Below are positions 37,841 to 51,339 of a stretch of 64,000 bases of DNA, one piece after another (the first letter of the stretch is position 1; each line of letters opens with the position of its first letter). The notes under the pieces are model-generated. The model made no database searches and was not told where the DNA came from. It saw only the letters and a list, made by a program, of their open reading frames with translations. Source of the stretch: Puffinus mauretanicus (Eukaryota; Chordata; Aves; Procellariiformes; Procellariidae); the NCBI GenBank assembly GCA_023333565.1, contig JAJKFH010003173.1, positions 992,001-1,056,000 of the forward strand. The letters are read 5' to 3'. A program made the position numbers and the translations under genes.

Positions 37841-40800
37841 CATTTCATCACTGTTCAGTTCAGTGCTCCATAGTCACAGTGAGGTGAATACAGGAAGAGA
37901 AGGCACCGGTCATGGTTTGCAGTGATAAATATTTTACGAAGTCTTCATCATCTTCCCAGCTGCAGTTAATCATTCGGACTCTTAGAAATGTACCTTTAAA
38001 AAAAAAATCTTCATAAACAGGTGATTCTGGTGCACAAAATCACTTTGAAACCATTTAACCTTCATCAGTAAATCCCTAAGTGCCTGTCACGAAGGGGGAT
38101 GCTCCTTGCGGGCAGTGCCGGCACGGTGGAGGCCGCGGTGCCGCGCAGCTGGCCAGGTCCTCGGGAGCTTGGGGAGCGTGTTCCCGTCCCGGCGAAGCAG
38201 ATGGAAGTGGCCGTAGCCGGCGGCGTGTTTCCAGGCTTGACTGAGCAATAGGTTGATCCGTCGTGGCAGCCCTTGAGTTTCAAATGAGATTTTGTGTGCG
38301 TTGTTGCTGCCAAGCTACACCTGTGAATATTAATAGATTCTGTTTTTTTTTTTTCTCAGACTGGGAACTTTTTCCTCCAAACCTCCTTGAACTCTGGCAG
38401 GGCAAAGTGCTGGTTTTGATGGCACAAACCAAAGCTCAAGTGGGATGTTGCTGTTTCTGCCTTGATGTGCCTATGTTACATAGAGCATCTCCGTAGCGCT
38501 GTCCTTCTGAAGTACCTGCAGAACCGTGTCACTGATTTCAGCTGCTCCTGGTCTGTGCAGACAGAGCAGGGCAATTTTGTGCTGAACACCAGCTTGAGCA
38601 GGGGCCCAACCAGTAGGTTTCTGCTGTGTTTGCAGAGGGCAAGCCAGGGCCACTCTGCATGATCCAGTCTTCCTACCGTGACTGCTCACCTTTCTCTGTT
38701 AGACAAAAAATGGATTTGTTGGGCTTTTTTTTTAACCTTAAGAGATGGCGGGAAAAGATTATGCTTCAGATGATCGTTATCCTTCCAGTCTGCTGATTGC
38801 AGCCCAGAGGGCTGCTCAGTTGCGGAGGAGTTGGCACAGGCATTTTGGAGCATGCTGGAAGCTGGCATGTAAATACTGCTTTACCCGGCCTTCAGCTGGA
38901 GCAAAATATTGTTTTGCATGTGTATTACTGAAATCAGGGCAGCCATGGATGTCGCAGTGGAGGAGGAAGGTTTTAGGGCAGTAAAGGAAGTCCAGCATGC
39001 TCATCCAACACCGGGTTTGGTTGGTTATAGGAGTATTTTAAGTGATGAGCGCTATTCTGAAGTTGTGCCACCAAAAACAATGACACATTGCCTCCTCCCC
39101 TCCCTGGCTCCACTTCAGAGTGTGTCTCTCCAGTTTCTCCTGCAACACATATTTATCTGCTCTGTGCCCTTATGGCTGTTTAATTAGTATTCATGTTTCC
39201 TTTCAAATAGAAATTGAGTTGAGTGCTCAGAGAGCTGGAGCGACTTGCATTGCGAGCGCATCACGTGGGCGGATGGTGCCTGCTGCTCTCCCGCACGCGG
39301 TATTGAAAGACCTGGAGGAGACCAAATTAGGTTGTCAAGACATCAGAGATGCTTTGAAATAATTGAATTAAAAGACCCATTTGGAATCCCATACCAGCAG
39401 TGGAGAAATAAGAAGATTTGAGTAGTGCAGGGGCCCAGAAGGAAGACCCAAGCACTGAGGGTCTCTTAGCAGCTGAGATGGGTGGAAGTGTTGGTGGGCT
39501 CCGTGTTGCCTCAGCCCGGGGTCACGATGGCCCAGAAGACTCTCGGAGGCAGGAACGTGCCTTTTGCTCCGTTAGTGATACACTTAACGATCCCGTCAGT
39601 GCTGTGGTCTTCAGAGCACTACCGTGATAGAAATCAAAACCAAAATGGCCAAAGTCAACCGACGTTTAAGGTAGAATTTGGTGAAGGCTTGCTGCCTGCC
39701 CTGCTGCAGCTGCTTCTCTTGCTGGTTGTCTGGGCAAAGGCAGTGTGACGGAGTCAGCCCGTGGTAGACCCAGCCGCACTGGACATGCGCTACACACGTG
39801 GGCATCTCCCATCTGACCTGCCGCAGTGAGGGTGGTATTTAGCACCACAGTTCATGAATGGTACTTTCATTGTCTCCTAACAAGCCACAGTTGTTGCAGA
39901 CTTTTTCCCATCCCTTTAAGAAGTGACTCACAGGCAGGCAACTGTCAGTGTCTTGGGTGCTATTAATATCTCCATAAGAACATGATGATAAGTATTTTTT
40001 TTTTATTTGGGGAGGAATCAGAGGGGAGGATGGGTGTTAAAAAATAACTCCTCGTGTGGCTGGGCTTTTGTGTGAGCGAGCTGACAGTCCTGCCCACAAA
40101 AAGAATTTGCTTAAAATCCTTCCATCCAAAAAGAGCTGACCACACTAGAATAGCATTATTGGAGAAACTGTGCCAGAAACAGCATTCCTGTGACTGCGGA
40201 GAGGAGTGTGCAAACTCCAGTGGTTAGTCAAAGACAGGCTGGATTTTTCCGTTTGAGGTCTTTGCTTTCAGTGCACATGGTCCGGCTGGTGGCCTGGGAC
40301 CCAGCTCAGTCCCTGTCATCTCATCCAAGCAGGACGGTGGAGGAGCTTGTGGGAGAAGCATCCCTGCAAGGCAGCAGCGTGGTATGGGGGGTCTGGGTTA
40401 GGCTTTCTATGGGTGTGGGTTTGCTGCAGCAGAGGATGCGCCATTCCAGAAAAACTGCATCTCCATCCAACAAAGGACCTTGATCCGTCAAAGTGCATAA
40501 GGGGGCGGCTGGCTTGGGGCTCTCCATGTCCTTACAGGGGTGCAGTGGGGCTTGGGAACACAGTTCAACCTGCCACCACTCCGCATGCCGAGAGGGCCCC
40601 CCGAAATAGCAGGGATGGGGAGCTGCAGCACTGTACGGGAACGGTGCTGCTCGCCCCAGCTGGGCTCCCGGCCGGTGGAAGGAGAGGTGAGACTGTCATT
40701 TAGATCCCAGCTGGCAATTTCCTATCCTTTCCTAATGGACTGAATGTGGTCCCCATAACTGTAAATTTTCCTGGCTTGGGTCAGTTGAAATTGGAGCCTT

Positions 40801-41237
40801 AATGCTATAGAAGGGCAGGTTTTTATTTTATTTTTGCACTCTGTGTAATCACATTGATGGCAGCAGTGTAACAGTCTTGAATTATGGGTGACCAGAGAAA
40901 AAGAAGGCATCTCCTTAGCTCCCTGTTGTTATTGTCTCTGGGTGCAGAGCAAAATGTGTAGGCTCCAGGCTAGATTGTGTAAATCTCGTTAGAAAGCCAT
41001 TCCCAGCTAATGAAACCCTGGGAGAGAGGGATTTGGCTTCCCAGCCTTCAGCCTTATAGCAAAGGCTGGAATAAATCCATCTTCAGTTATGTGTAGGCTG
41101 TTCTCCCCTCTCCCCCATTGCGAGTGTGTATTTATTGGTGGAGTCGAGATACCGTCCTCGTTGCTCGAGATCAGCTGCAGGTCAGCAATTTGTTGCATCT
41201 GCACCTGAATGATTTCAAGTGACAATTATCTTCTCTT

Positions 41238-41260
41238 AAAAAAAAAAAAAAAACAAAAAA
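41238..41260. repeat. Poly-A tract (A16-C-A6)
   Basis: Sixteen A residues, one C, then six A. No SINE or processed pseudogene was recognised upstream, so it is called a simple low-complexity tract. Confidence 0.9.
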
Positions 41261-42589
41261 CAACTAGTGTGCAAAGAAATGTCACCTGGTCTTTAATCCT
41301 TCTATGGAAACGGCGATCAGACATGTAAATAAGTGTACCTCCCCTGCTGCGAGCCCGCTCTGCAGCTTGCTTGGCAATACGTATTAATTCAAGGGGCCAG
41401 AGCTGTTAAGGAAAGCTGTTGAAATGAAGTATCTGAGATAAATGCATCTCATCTTTCCCTGTTTGTGTAGGCTGAGAATGTGCCTGCCAGAGCCATAGAT
41501 CCCACTTGGGGTCATGTTTGGCTGCGACTTTGTTGCTCTAAGCATGGGTTTACCGGCTCCTACTGTGTGAAATACGATTGTCTTTGTCCTTTGCTTGATG
41601 GCCATTATGGTGTTTGCTGAAGTTTTGAGCGCATCTGTTGTATTATTGGTCTTATTAATATAAAGACGTGGCAGACACCTCCTAACACAGACTCTGGCTT
41701 TCAGCTCAGGACACGTGTTCCTCCTCTGCAGGTTACGGGGGCGATTTGGAGACCCCAAGGCTCGCTGCCCTGCAGAGATCTCTAATCCCTCGTGTTCCAG
41801 CCATACTTGTACCATGCCTTCTCTTCCCGGTGCAGCACCTCGCTGCACACACTGAAGCAGAAATGTTTATTGCTCTGTTCTCTGTTTTTTCTTGTTTCAT
41901 CTATTTTTTTCTCACCCGCCTTGCCTAATGCATACAGACACAGGGGAGCTTTTTTCCCTTCCGTGTCTAACTGGTCTAGACCTTGCTCAGGGTTTGCTGT
42001 ACATCCTCCAAGTGTCTGTCGGCTTCTGCTGCTGAGAGCAAAGCTCTGGCCAAGCCTGCAGGGCTGGGGGACGGTGCCCAGCGACGGGGACATCCCTGCG
42101 CAGCCCACGGCACCTCGGGTGTTTGGGCAGCGCAGCGGGAATTGCTGTAGGGTCCCGTGCTGTGCGCAGGCACAGGGGCTGCCTCGGTGGAGTATTTCAG
42201 GCCATCAGGGTTTGGTAAATATGTGCTTGCTTTCATGAAACAAACTTTCTGTGTTTGAAAACAACCTGGGAAATTTGCTTGTGGAACAAAAGGTGCTGGT
42301 GGAAGCAAAATCAGCTGTGCCTGCCTGTCATGGAAGTGGGAAAACGTATAGCCCTCAGTAGGGACTATATGCAACAGCTGAAATGAAAATCCAATAGTGC
42401 AGAAGCATCCATGCCCTTCTGGGACAGCGCGGGCTACTGGAAATATTTGCATTGTTTTGCATTCACTTTATCTCCTGCCTGTCCCAAAGAATAGAGGGTA
42501 TCCTGTGCATATAATGAAGTCTCTGAAGGTTTGAATACCTTTTTTTTCCTACTCTAACTGATCTTTTTTAATGCTTTACAGCCTCGTGT

Positions 42590-42780
42590 TCTGTAATTAA
42601 AAGCATTTTATTTAGAAAATAACATTTAGTGCCACTTTAGATTTGCAATTATTCTTCAATCGGACTTTGAGGGCCTGATGTCTTTGTCATTTTGATATGC
42701 ACAAAAGATGGCAACATCAGAGCAGCCAACAGCAAATTATTTCCACTACTGATTACTAGGCTTGGGAGTAAAATATGCAG
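42590..42780. promoter_or_regulatory. Candidate conserved AT-rich non-coding block
   Basis: This AT-rich sequence has GATTTGCAATTATT-type words, a GATTACTAGGC word and ATTA cores, and lies just 5' of a short inverted-repeat element. No coding potential was seen. It may be part of an old transposon rather than a constrained element. Confidence 0.2.
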
Positions 42781-42850
42781 GGCCAAATTTAGTCTCAGCA
42801 TAAATCTGTTGAAATGAATTAAAGCATTACACCAGCAGCAAATTTGTCCC
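42780..42850. mobile_element. Short inverted-repeat element (MITE-like fossil), 71 bp
   Basis: It is bounded by GGGCCAAATTT (42780-42790) and AAATTTGTCCC (42840-42850), which are inverted repeats with one mismatch over 11 bases. The interior carries CTCAGCATAAATCTGTTGAA and ATTACACCAGCAGCA. Motifs of this style (GGGCCAAATT... with TACACCAG) recur, as I recall, in repeats of turtles, crocodilians and birds. The family name is uncertain. No target-site duplication is obvious. Confidence 0.45.
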
Positions 42851-43364
42851 ATGGCTTTTAAGGACGCTGGAAGAAATTGGAGCGACCATAGCTCTCAGTG
42901 AAAACCACGGCAAATGTCTCCTTGCTGCAGCTGATGTGAACAGCTCTGGGTTTTCATACGAAATGTCTGGAGTCGATGCGTGCTGCAGCACTGGCAGCGC
43001 CGACGTCTCACCTCTCCAGCTGCCGGTGCACGGCAGAGAGCGTGTGGCTCCCAAGGTTTTTTGGGCGTCAGAAGCTGCCAGCGCTGGGAGGGGTGGGAAG
43101 CGGCAGCTGCCTGTGGTAACCGAAGGAGCCTCCTCCCTGCCAGGTGCCGTGGCTCAGCCTGATCATCTCGGGGACACGCGGAGCCCTGGTCTCTCTTTGC
43201 CAGATAGGGGTGGGGAGCACCAGCCTGCCTCTATCCCGGGTCGGCAGGTTTCCCAAAAACCAGGGGGTCTTTTGAGTCAAGGGAAGGGGAGAGACTCGGT
43301 GACAGTGGAAAAGCCTCCAAAGAATGGAAGCTGCAGCGATGCCGACTGTAGCTGTCTGTTAGTG

Positions 43365-43455
43365 TTTGTGATGGACTTTAAGGTCCTTGGAGACACCTCC
43401 TGTTACAGGAGGAAAAGATGAGTGCTATACAACAGTACATGTATTATAATAATGA
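43365..43455 (+). mobile_element. Old CR1/L3-like LINE 3'-tail remnant (tentative)
   Basis: The words GACTTTAAGGTCCTTGGAG and AGTGCTATACAACAGTACA, followed by ATTATAATAATGA, follow the layout of the CR1/L3 3' end as I remember it (a CTTTGAGATCCTTGG box, a GCGCTATATAA box, then short tandem AT repeats). It is heavily diverged, with no reading frame left. Confidence 0.4.
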
Positions 43456-43624
43456 CATTGTCTTGTAACTTGTTGCAGAAGCAGAAGCCGCCTACTCCCA
43501 CCTAACGGGTGTCCTTCGTACTCGTCGAGGACACAGCGGTTTGATCTGCATCTTGGAGAGCTCTAGCGTTAATGCTGGCCTGTGATGAAACAGCTAATTA
43601 ATGGCGTGTGCCGCACTGCCAGAA

Positions 43625-43640
43625 GTGTGTGTGTGTGTGT
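43625..43640. repeat. (GT)8 microsatellite
   Basis: Eight uninterrupted GT units. This is the only dinucleotide run of any length noticed in the window, and a potential polymorphic marker. Confidence 0.95.
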
Positions 43641-46600
43641 TTGGAGAGGGAAGGAAAAGGATCCGTGCAAGACTGCTTGCTCCGAGGCTGAGCAGCCCTG
43701 CAGCCTGCACAGGGCTGGTGCTCCGGGCTTGGAGCCACGGGAGCGGACTGTTTCCAGGAGCCAGAGGCCATGCCCGGTGCTGCATGCGGCTCTTCTGTGG
43801 GACTGGAAGCCTGCTCAGGCAATGGTTTGACTTTTACAGGAGATGGGGTTGACCTGGCTCCGTGCCCTCACCCCGTTTCCTCCTCCTTGCCTCGTGGGGT
43901 CTCCTCTGCGGACTCGCCCAACTTGTGCTATCACGCCGCTTCCTTTGCTAGGTGTGTGTATGGGCAGAGGTGCGTCCCCGAGTTTTCTGCCCTTTCCCTG
44001 CCTGCGTGGCCCCCTCCCGCGCTGCCTGCAGCGCACCTCCTCCTCCTCCCCCGCCGCCCGGCCAGGCAGAGCAGTCCTGTGGCCTCTGTTTCACAGCCCG
44101 GGAATCAAGACAGAGGAGCGGTGACGTTCCTGTTTGTCTAAATTTGCTCTTCGAGTCTAAACTATGACCTCAGGGCTCCTCTCTGGCCTTGAGAGAGCAA
44201 GTCGGGCACCTTATCGTAGAGCGAGACACCCAAGGTTACCAGCAGCTGAACGTGGGCAGGGTCAGCCCCGGAGGCGGCTGGTGCTTTCTCAGTGCGCATC
44301 CCTATGGGAAAAGTAAAATGCCTTGTTCAGAGTAGTGAATTGGAATAATCCACGTGTATTGTCTTGAGGCTTCAAAGCCAACAATATCTTAAGCTCCAGC
44401 CCGCCCTGGTCCCGCGGTGGTCTGGGCGGAGGGTGTGCAGGGGTACCTGCCGTGCTGGCTGCAGTGGCACGCGCCTGGCTCGTGATGGGAGCAAACGCGA
44501 TGCCTTCTGCGTGGAGCGAGCAAACAGCGTGTTTCGGCAGCTCTTTGTTTTCCTCCGTTTTGATGTGGCCCCTGAAGCTTTGCCGTGTTGTCTCCTGAGA
44601 TGTTATTTTTGGTAACCAGCCCCCCTTGCCGGCGTGCCTGTGTGCGATAACAGGGCTGGCGTGCTACAACTGCCATGGGACAGTGGTTTTCTTCTTTGGG
44701 GGAAATGGCTTAAAGCTCATTTTCTTTCAGAATTAGAGAGTTTGGGATATACTTAGGAGGGCTTATTTCTCACGCTGGTGGTCAGGTTTCTAAATTATAT
44801 TTTTGACAGCTGTATGTAATGATATACAAATGGGAAAGTGATGGAGTAGCAGAAAATTGACTGGCAAGGACAGCGTAATGTAGTTAGAGAGCAATACTTA
44901 CTAAAAAGCCATGGAGTCTACCGCAGTGTTCCTAGAGCAAATAAGTAGTAGGACCACGGTCAGGCTGTGAAAACAGTAATGATACGACTCTGTGACCTTT
45001 AAAGCTACTTAGGGCATTCAAATGCTTTGGATTTTCAAGGCTCTATAAAATTACACAAACAGGACATGCCTCTGACTTTCCTCCTAGGTTTCTGCAGTAT
45101 TTAAACAATTTGAAGAACCTGAAATGGTTCACAAAATGGGGAATCGAGGGTTGCTCGTGTGCTTGCGTTGCAGCGTGCAGCCATCCTTCAGGACCAGCTG
45201 TGGAGAAGAGCCAAGCAGGGTCTGGGATGGCTGTACTGAATCCACCCCGAGACTGCCCCAGAGCGCACCGTCCCCTTGGAAAGGCAACATCCCGTGGGAT
45301 GTGGGTGTCCGCGGGATGAGCCCCGCAGCCCTCCCAGCAAGCCTCCCGCTCGCCCAGCCTGGGATGCCTGATGCTCTCCCGGGAAAGCAGGCAGAGGGTA
45401 AGCGGACATCGTAGGAGCTGGAGGGGCTGGAAGCCATCGTTTTCTGCTCGGCCCATTCTCGGGGCAAAGCTGCTGTAGAATAATAATGTCAGTCACACGC
45501 GAGGTGCGGGGCAGAGCCGAGGTTGGGCTATTTAAATGATACTTGCGTGTGCCAAGAAAACAAACAGAAAGGGCCAGTCAAAGCTTTTCAGTGTCATTGA
45601 CACCCTCGGACGTGCCAGAGCCGGGAACAAAGCCCGCATTGTCGTGGAGCACAGCCTGTGAGTCTGTTCGGAGCGGGCAGATGCGGGGTTGCCCACCCTG
45701 CTGTGCCGCGGCCAGTTGGCCACGTGGGGTCCCTTTCAAGGTGGGTGGCGAGACACGTCCTCCCGGGCAGCCCTGGGCTTTCTCCTGAGCAAGGAGGGTA
45801 AACAAAATGTGGCCTCCGTGTCCCCGTGCGTGCCAGGGGTGGCAAGTGGCCAGGCACTTGAGGGGGGATGCTGTAAGGGCAGGGATGGGGAGGAGCCGTA
45901 TGGCAGAGGGAGCTGCAGCTCTGCCTCCGTGGTGGGCAGGGAGGGGTGGCATCAGGAGACTGGCCCCGACACAGGGTGCCCCACGCGTTTTTGGGCGAGT
46001 TGCTGCAGACCTTGTCTGTGTGCCCCTAGAAAGTGCCGTGCAGAGACCTTCAGCCAAGCGGGCTCTGGAGGCAGAGCAGCAGCGGTTCGTCGAGGCGGCC
46101 CGGGAATGGAACACGGCACTGCTGGGGCCGGGCTGCAGCCCTTGTGCTGTGCCCCATTACGCTGCCCTCACCAGCGCTAGTCCCTCATCTATAAACTGAG
46201 GCTAATGTTTCATCTGCTTCTGGGAGCAGCTGTGGTCTATTATTTTGTGTGTACACGTGTTGCCCGTTCCAGCAGGGCTACAACTTCTCTTAAAGCTCCT
46301 GGGCACGCCAGAAACGCCGGGAACGCGCTGCCGTTCGGGGGCACCGGGTGTTGGTGACCGTCAGGTGCAGCCTCAGGTCCCTGTGGGTTTGGCTGATTTG
46401 CTCCATCGCGGTACATGCAGCAACGGAGCAAGGCAAGGGTTAAGCACGGGGCCCCACTGGAGAGAGGGAAATAACCAGTGTGGCAGGGGAGCGGGAGGGA
46501 GCCGCGGGGTCCTTCGCTCTGCAGCGAGTGCTGGGCTCCAGCTGCCTCCCATACATATGCTGCTCATTTTTCATACTGAACACAGCTGCCGCCAGCATCG

Positions 46601-47689
46601 CTTTCCTACCCCTGTTCCTGCCAGTTTTATGAGAAAAGAATAAAGAGGGGAAACAGATAACTGCAGAGGTTCATTTGCCAATTGTCAGGCTGCCGGTGCA
46701 TCAGAAATAGAGTCATCGGTCTGCTTCCTCCACCGCGCCGGGGCTGCGCAGGCATCTTTTCATTAGCAGCATTATTTATTCATGGCCCCCGCAAGCTGAT
46801 CTCCTTTTTGGAAGAAGGGACCTGCTGATGCTCCCGTTTTTTCCAGGGTGGCTTTGGTCTTGATTAGCTCGCTCCGTGTGCGGGTGGGATGGGAGAAGTT
46901 GCCTTTCCCGGAGACCCCAGCCTCTGCCCGGGGGTGAAGCCCTTCCCTTTGCTGGCAGGCTGCGATCGATCGGATCAGCAAGGGCCCGCACAGGTGGTGG
47001 GGTCTGGCTGATGCCGCTGGCTGCCCCTCTTTCTTTAGCTTGGTAATTAGAAGCTTTCAGAGAGAGGGAGGAGAGGTCATGCATGGAGTGGGCCTATTAA
47101 CCCCATCCCTTGCCAGCTACCCTGCAGAGAAATGCCCTTCGAGCAGCTGCTCCGGTGCAGGCTTCCAGCAGAAAGGCAGCTGAGGGGAGGGAAGATCCCC
47201 TTCCACCTCCTCTGCCCTGCACACGGTGGGGACTCACCTCCCACGGGAGGTTTGTAGCTGAAAAACATAAAGGCAGGGGCTAAATTTTGCCTAGAAATGT
47301 TGGCAGACTCATCTCTCTCATACGGCAGCAAGAGCCACCGTGGTGGTGCCCCATGTCCTGCCAGAAGCAGTTTCTGGAGGCAGGAGACTTCTGTCATATA
47401 CCCCGCTGGTGCATCCTTACAGATTTTTGGCATTCCCAAGTTGGCTTTAATGAACTGATCTTCCATGAGTGTTCAATGCCATCTCTTTCGGCCTCTTGGA
47501 ACAGCGAGTTGCCCATTTCGATAGCTGGGAGGACCGTGCCCCTCGTTTCCAGCCTCGCTAGAAACTGAGGGCTACCAGTTTATTTTGTGGTTTCAGTCAA
47601 AGTCCGTTCAACCCCGTAGCTTTTCCTAGAGCAGACCTGTAGGTAGGCTCCGCAGCAGTCTGCAGGATCCCCCTCGCAGTCTGTCGGGT

Positions 47690-47990
47690 CTATTGCTGTA
47701 CCAACGCCAGTGATATTTATGGAAATGTATGCAGAAGTTCCTCAGGCTCTGATGGAGCATAAATAGTTTCATGGCATTATTTGCCCAAAATGCCACTGTT
47801 TTGAGTGCTGTATCCGGACAGTGAGAAGCTGATGTCAAAGTAACTGTTTACAGCAGGAGCTGATATGGCTTCTAGGGACAAGTGACTTAGCATCGCAGCA
47901 CTGGGAGCATTAATGCAGCAATTCTGAATTTTATGTATAAGCTCTGAGCTTATATCACCTCTGCCTTTCGTCAAAGCAATGCCATAGCCC
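47690..47990. promoter_or_regulatory. Candidate conserved non-coding block
   Basis: This is moderately AT-rich DNA with GTGATATTTATGG, GCATTAATGCAGC and an interrupted inverted word around TAAGCTCTGAGCTTATA (47938-47954, a perfect hairpin of TAAGCTC/GAGCTTA with a three-base loop). No recognisable repeat family. It is flagged on texture and the hairpin. Confidence 0.25.
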
Positions 47991-49959
47991 CAGAGCTGCT
48001 CTTTGATTTCGCTTCTCCCATGCAGCAAAACAGCAGCCCAAGCAAAAGCGGGTAAAGATGAAAGCTAAACTCTTTGCCCAACCTTCTCTGGCTACAAAAA
48101 CCGTTCCAGCTTTTATTTCAGATAATGGGAGGCCCTTGGTTAGTTTTCCCAGTTTCCCAGGGGCACTTCCAAGCCGCAGGCAGCCGTGTTTGCTCTGCGG
48201 TGTGCAAAGGAAGGGGAGGTGGGTATTTAAAGTGCTGACTTGGTGGTGGCACTGAAAATGAAGTCATGTCCCAAAGGATGGGAATGTTGTGGGGAAGGTT
48301 TGATGGGTGAAAACCGCCATGTGTGACTTGTGACCCACCAAAACCCCTAATTGTCTGTTTAAAGTAAACCCCAGACTAGCACTGTTTCTTTTGCCTCCGT
48401 CTTGGCAAGTTGCCTTTGGCTTCGAGGGCTCCTATCACTCATCTTGTGGTTAGCTGGTCAGGAATCACCCTAGTAGTTAGGAAAGGAATGTTAAAGGCCT
48501 GTTGTGTAAACCAGCCGCTGTCTGAACAGACTTTGTTTTCAATGTAAATCTGCTGCAGGGAATGATTTAACCTTCATTTATTCTTTTTTTTATTATTTCA
48601 TTAAATAAGATTTATACAGGTACAGTATTGGAAAGGTCATCCATCCCCTGAGCTGTGGGAAGAGCTCTGCGCGTTCCTCCCTCTTCACTTTCCTGCTTTA
48701 CCCCTTGTTTCGGGGTGGGAAAGCACAAAGACTGGGTTTTGTTGCCTTCCTGGAAAGTTAATTTATATCTGCACAGTACACACAACCCCCTCAGCCCTCC
48801 TGCCCCCCATTCCCACACTTAATGAATCCTCCAAGCTCGTGGTATTTCGTCTGGAGTACCCAGGAGCCCCATTCAACCGCTGTGTAGCCTTTCCCCAAGG
48901 CAGAGCATCCCAGCTGGGGGGAAGCAGGGGCGTTATTCCACTCCTCTTGCTAAGAAAACACTAGATGACGTATCTGATGACTGCAGTAAGGTCCTGGGGT
49001 TTGGGCTCAGGTTCTCCGGCTCGCTGTGCTGCTAACGATTCGCTCTGCATACTTTCTGCAGGCTGCTCCTCTTGTATCTCGAAAGGAGATATTTTACGTT
49101 TTTGTTGTTTACTAATACGTTATGAGGCTGAATTAGGTTTTTTTGCAAAGATATTTAAGATCCATAGCCGCAAAGCATCAGTGATTTGACACACCAGCAT
49201 AGGTGTGCTTACAGTCATGCTCTGTTTATCCTGCCAGCCAGGCTGGCCGTCCAGCTCTGAGCACAGCACCTACTGAGAAGCATCTCTAGTCACATGGAGA
49301 AGGCTTCATCCAGGCACGAAGGTTCGCAAGCCAAGGCGGCAGAGCTGGAAAGGATGTTCTGCAGCTTTCCTGTCAGCAACCTCTTCTCCAGGGCTTTCCT
49401 GAACCCAGAGAACAGGTGGTTGGGCTGGAGGCTGGGATGCAAGGACGGGGGACTCTTGTTGACATTACCTTTACCAGAATTGCCTTTCATCATTAGCGTG
49501 TAAATGCCACCAAGCACCCAGGAATTATCCATCTATGATCTCTTCATTAGACGAGGCCTCTGATCAGGTTAATCTCACTTTCCCGGTGTGGAAAGGAGGA
49601 TGCTGAGCAGCTGTGTCCACCAGCAAGTGAAGGTAGAGTGAATTTCTGAGACGGAAGGATGCTGTGAGCATCAGGTTTTAAGTGAATCGGCAGTGATTGC
49701 TTTGGCTCTTGCACAGAAATGCAAGGGCTGTAACAGCGGCGTTGATGGTGGTAATTGAGACTAATGGGACTAGTCCTCTGCAGCAGGTGCCCTGGAATAC
49801 CTGTGCGGTGGATGCTGGCTACGCCAGCTCTCCTGCGGAAAGGAGGGGAGCGGAGGAAGCTTCCAGCCTGGTGCCTTTTTTCAGCCTCTCAGTGGTCTGC
49901 TCTCCCTCTTGGGAAGTAGAAGACAAAGCAAGCATGGGGGAGGGCGGAGGAAATGTGTT

Positions 49960-50200
49960 TTAACAGTAAATATGGCCTTGTTATTTATCAATGCAGAGTA
50001 ATTGAAGTAATTTCATGTCGTTTTTAAATGCAGCGCCTAGGGATCTAATCTATCTGTCTAATATTAATGGGTAATATTTGGTTGCCTCATTCATTCATTA
50101 CTGTTTTCATTAAGACTCTAATCCCATTTAGGAGTCTGTTTGTCATTTTAAACTCCTCTGTTTTATCTTAGCCTGCCACAATCCTTTTTAACAACTTAAC
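49960..50200. promoter_or_regulatory. Candidate conserved TAAT-rich element
   Basis: This dense cluster of homeodomain cores includes AGAGTAATTGAAGTAATTTC (50008-50027), CTAATATTAATGGGTAATAT around 50059-50078 and CATTAAGACTCTAATCCC around 50108-50125. CATTCATTCATTAC adds a short tandem CATT run. The block contrasts with the GC-rich flanks, lacks coding potential and resembles no repeat I know. This is the strongest enhancer-like texture in the window by eye. Confidence 0.35.
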
Positions 50201-51339
50201 TGAATTCATGAGTTCTAGGCTAGCAGCTTGGGGGAAGGGGCCTCTGCTGTCTAGCATGTGGTTTTTATGGGGAGAGAGGAAAAACAGACGGCTGAAGGCA
50301 ATTGCAAGCAGCAGGCTCTGAGCTTTCCTGTGATGCGCACCACCGAGATTTAGGTCTTTCATAACAGATCTGGATGTCTGCGTTTCAGAGCATGGAGCTC
50401 CCTTCTCTGACACAGAGAGTGCATTGACACCTACTTTGAAGCCTCTGTCATTTCCAAACCATCATTAGGAAACTGCTTGGAGCGGGGCCGTTGTTTATAA
50501 ATGCTCGGGATGTTCCCAGGCAGGCGTTATCATTCCCTCCAAGGTATCCCCACTTCCAGTCATTATCACATCGCGGCTGCTCCTTAACACCAAGGCCGGG
50601 GAGGTGCTGATGAGGGCTGCGGGGATGTACATGGAAACGTTAACCCCCAGAACATCTGTGCTGGGGCAAACTCTGAGCAGCGCAGTCTTTGATTTCAAGG
50701 GGGAGCAAGCCGCATCGGTACCGGCATGGCACTTGTACCAGCGCTGCTGCCCGGGCAGCAAACACCCTGCAGGAGACGGGGCCGGAGGGACGGCTGCTCG
50801 CTGCAAGCAGCGAGAGGGAAGGTTTGTCGTGCTGTAGCTCATGTTGCAAATACTCCCAGCTGGGCATCTCCTGACTGTACCAGCTCAGCCCTACAGGCAG
50901 CATGGCCGTTTGCTGTCCAAGCTTGCAAGGTCTAGGGACAGAGTTAAACCTGGCCTTTTTCTACCTAGAGACCTACAGAGCATTGCACGGAAGAAATAAA
51001 GGGAATTCTATAAAGTGAACGGAGATTCTCTCTCCAAGGAGGAAACAGCAGAGCCTGAGATGCCCCTGCCTGCACCATCCAGCGTCATCGCTGCGGACAA
51101 AAGCAAACACCGAGTCAGAGCTGTGACCAGGGCGTTCCGTGTCGCAGAGCAACCTCTTCCCACCGCCGGGTGCTGGGGGCTCTGTCCCCTGTCCTACGTC
51201 TCCTCCTGGCCAGGTCCCGGCATGCCCGGGCTCCAAAGCACCCAGGAAGCCTTGGCGGGGTCCCGCAGCGTGGCCGGGCATCACCTGTAGCCCCGAGTGG
51301 GTGGCGGAGCTGGGCATCCCCTGCGCTGCGAGGCGTCCA

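Noticed and set aside
41384..41848. 154-codon minus-strand frame in a moderately AT-rich region
   Set aside because: A long frame in less GC-rich DNA drew attention, but the peptide has no recognisable domain and no partner exon was found.
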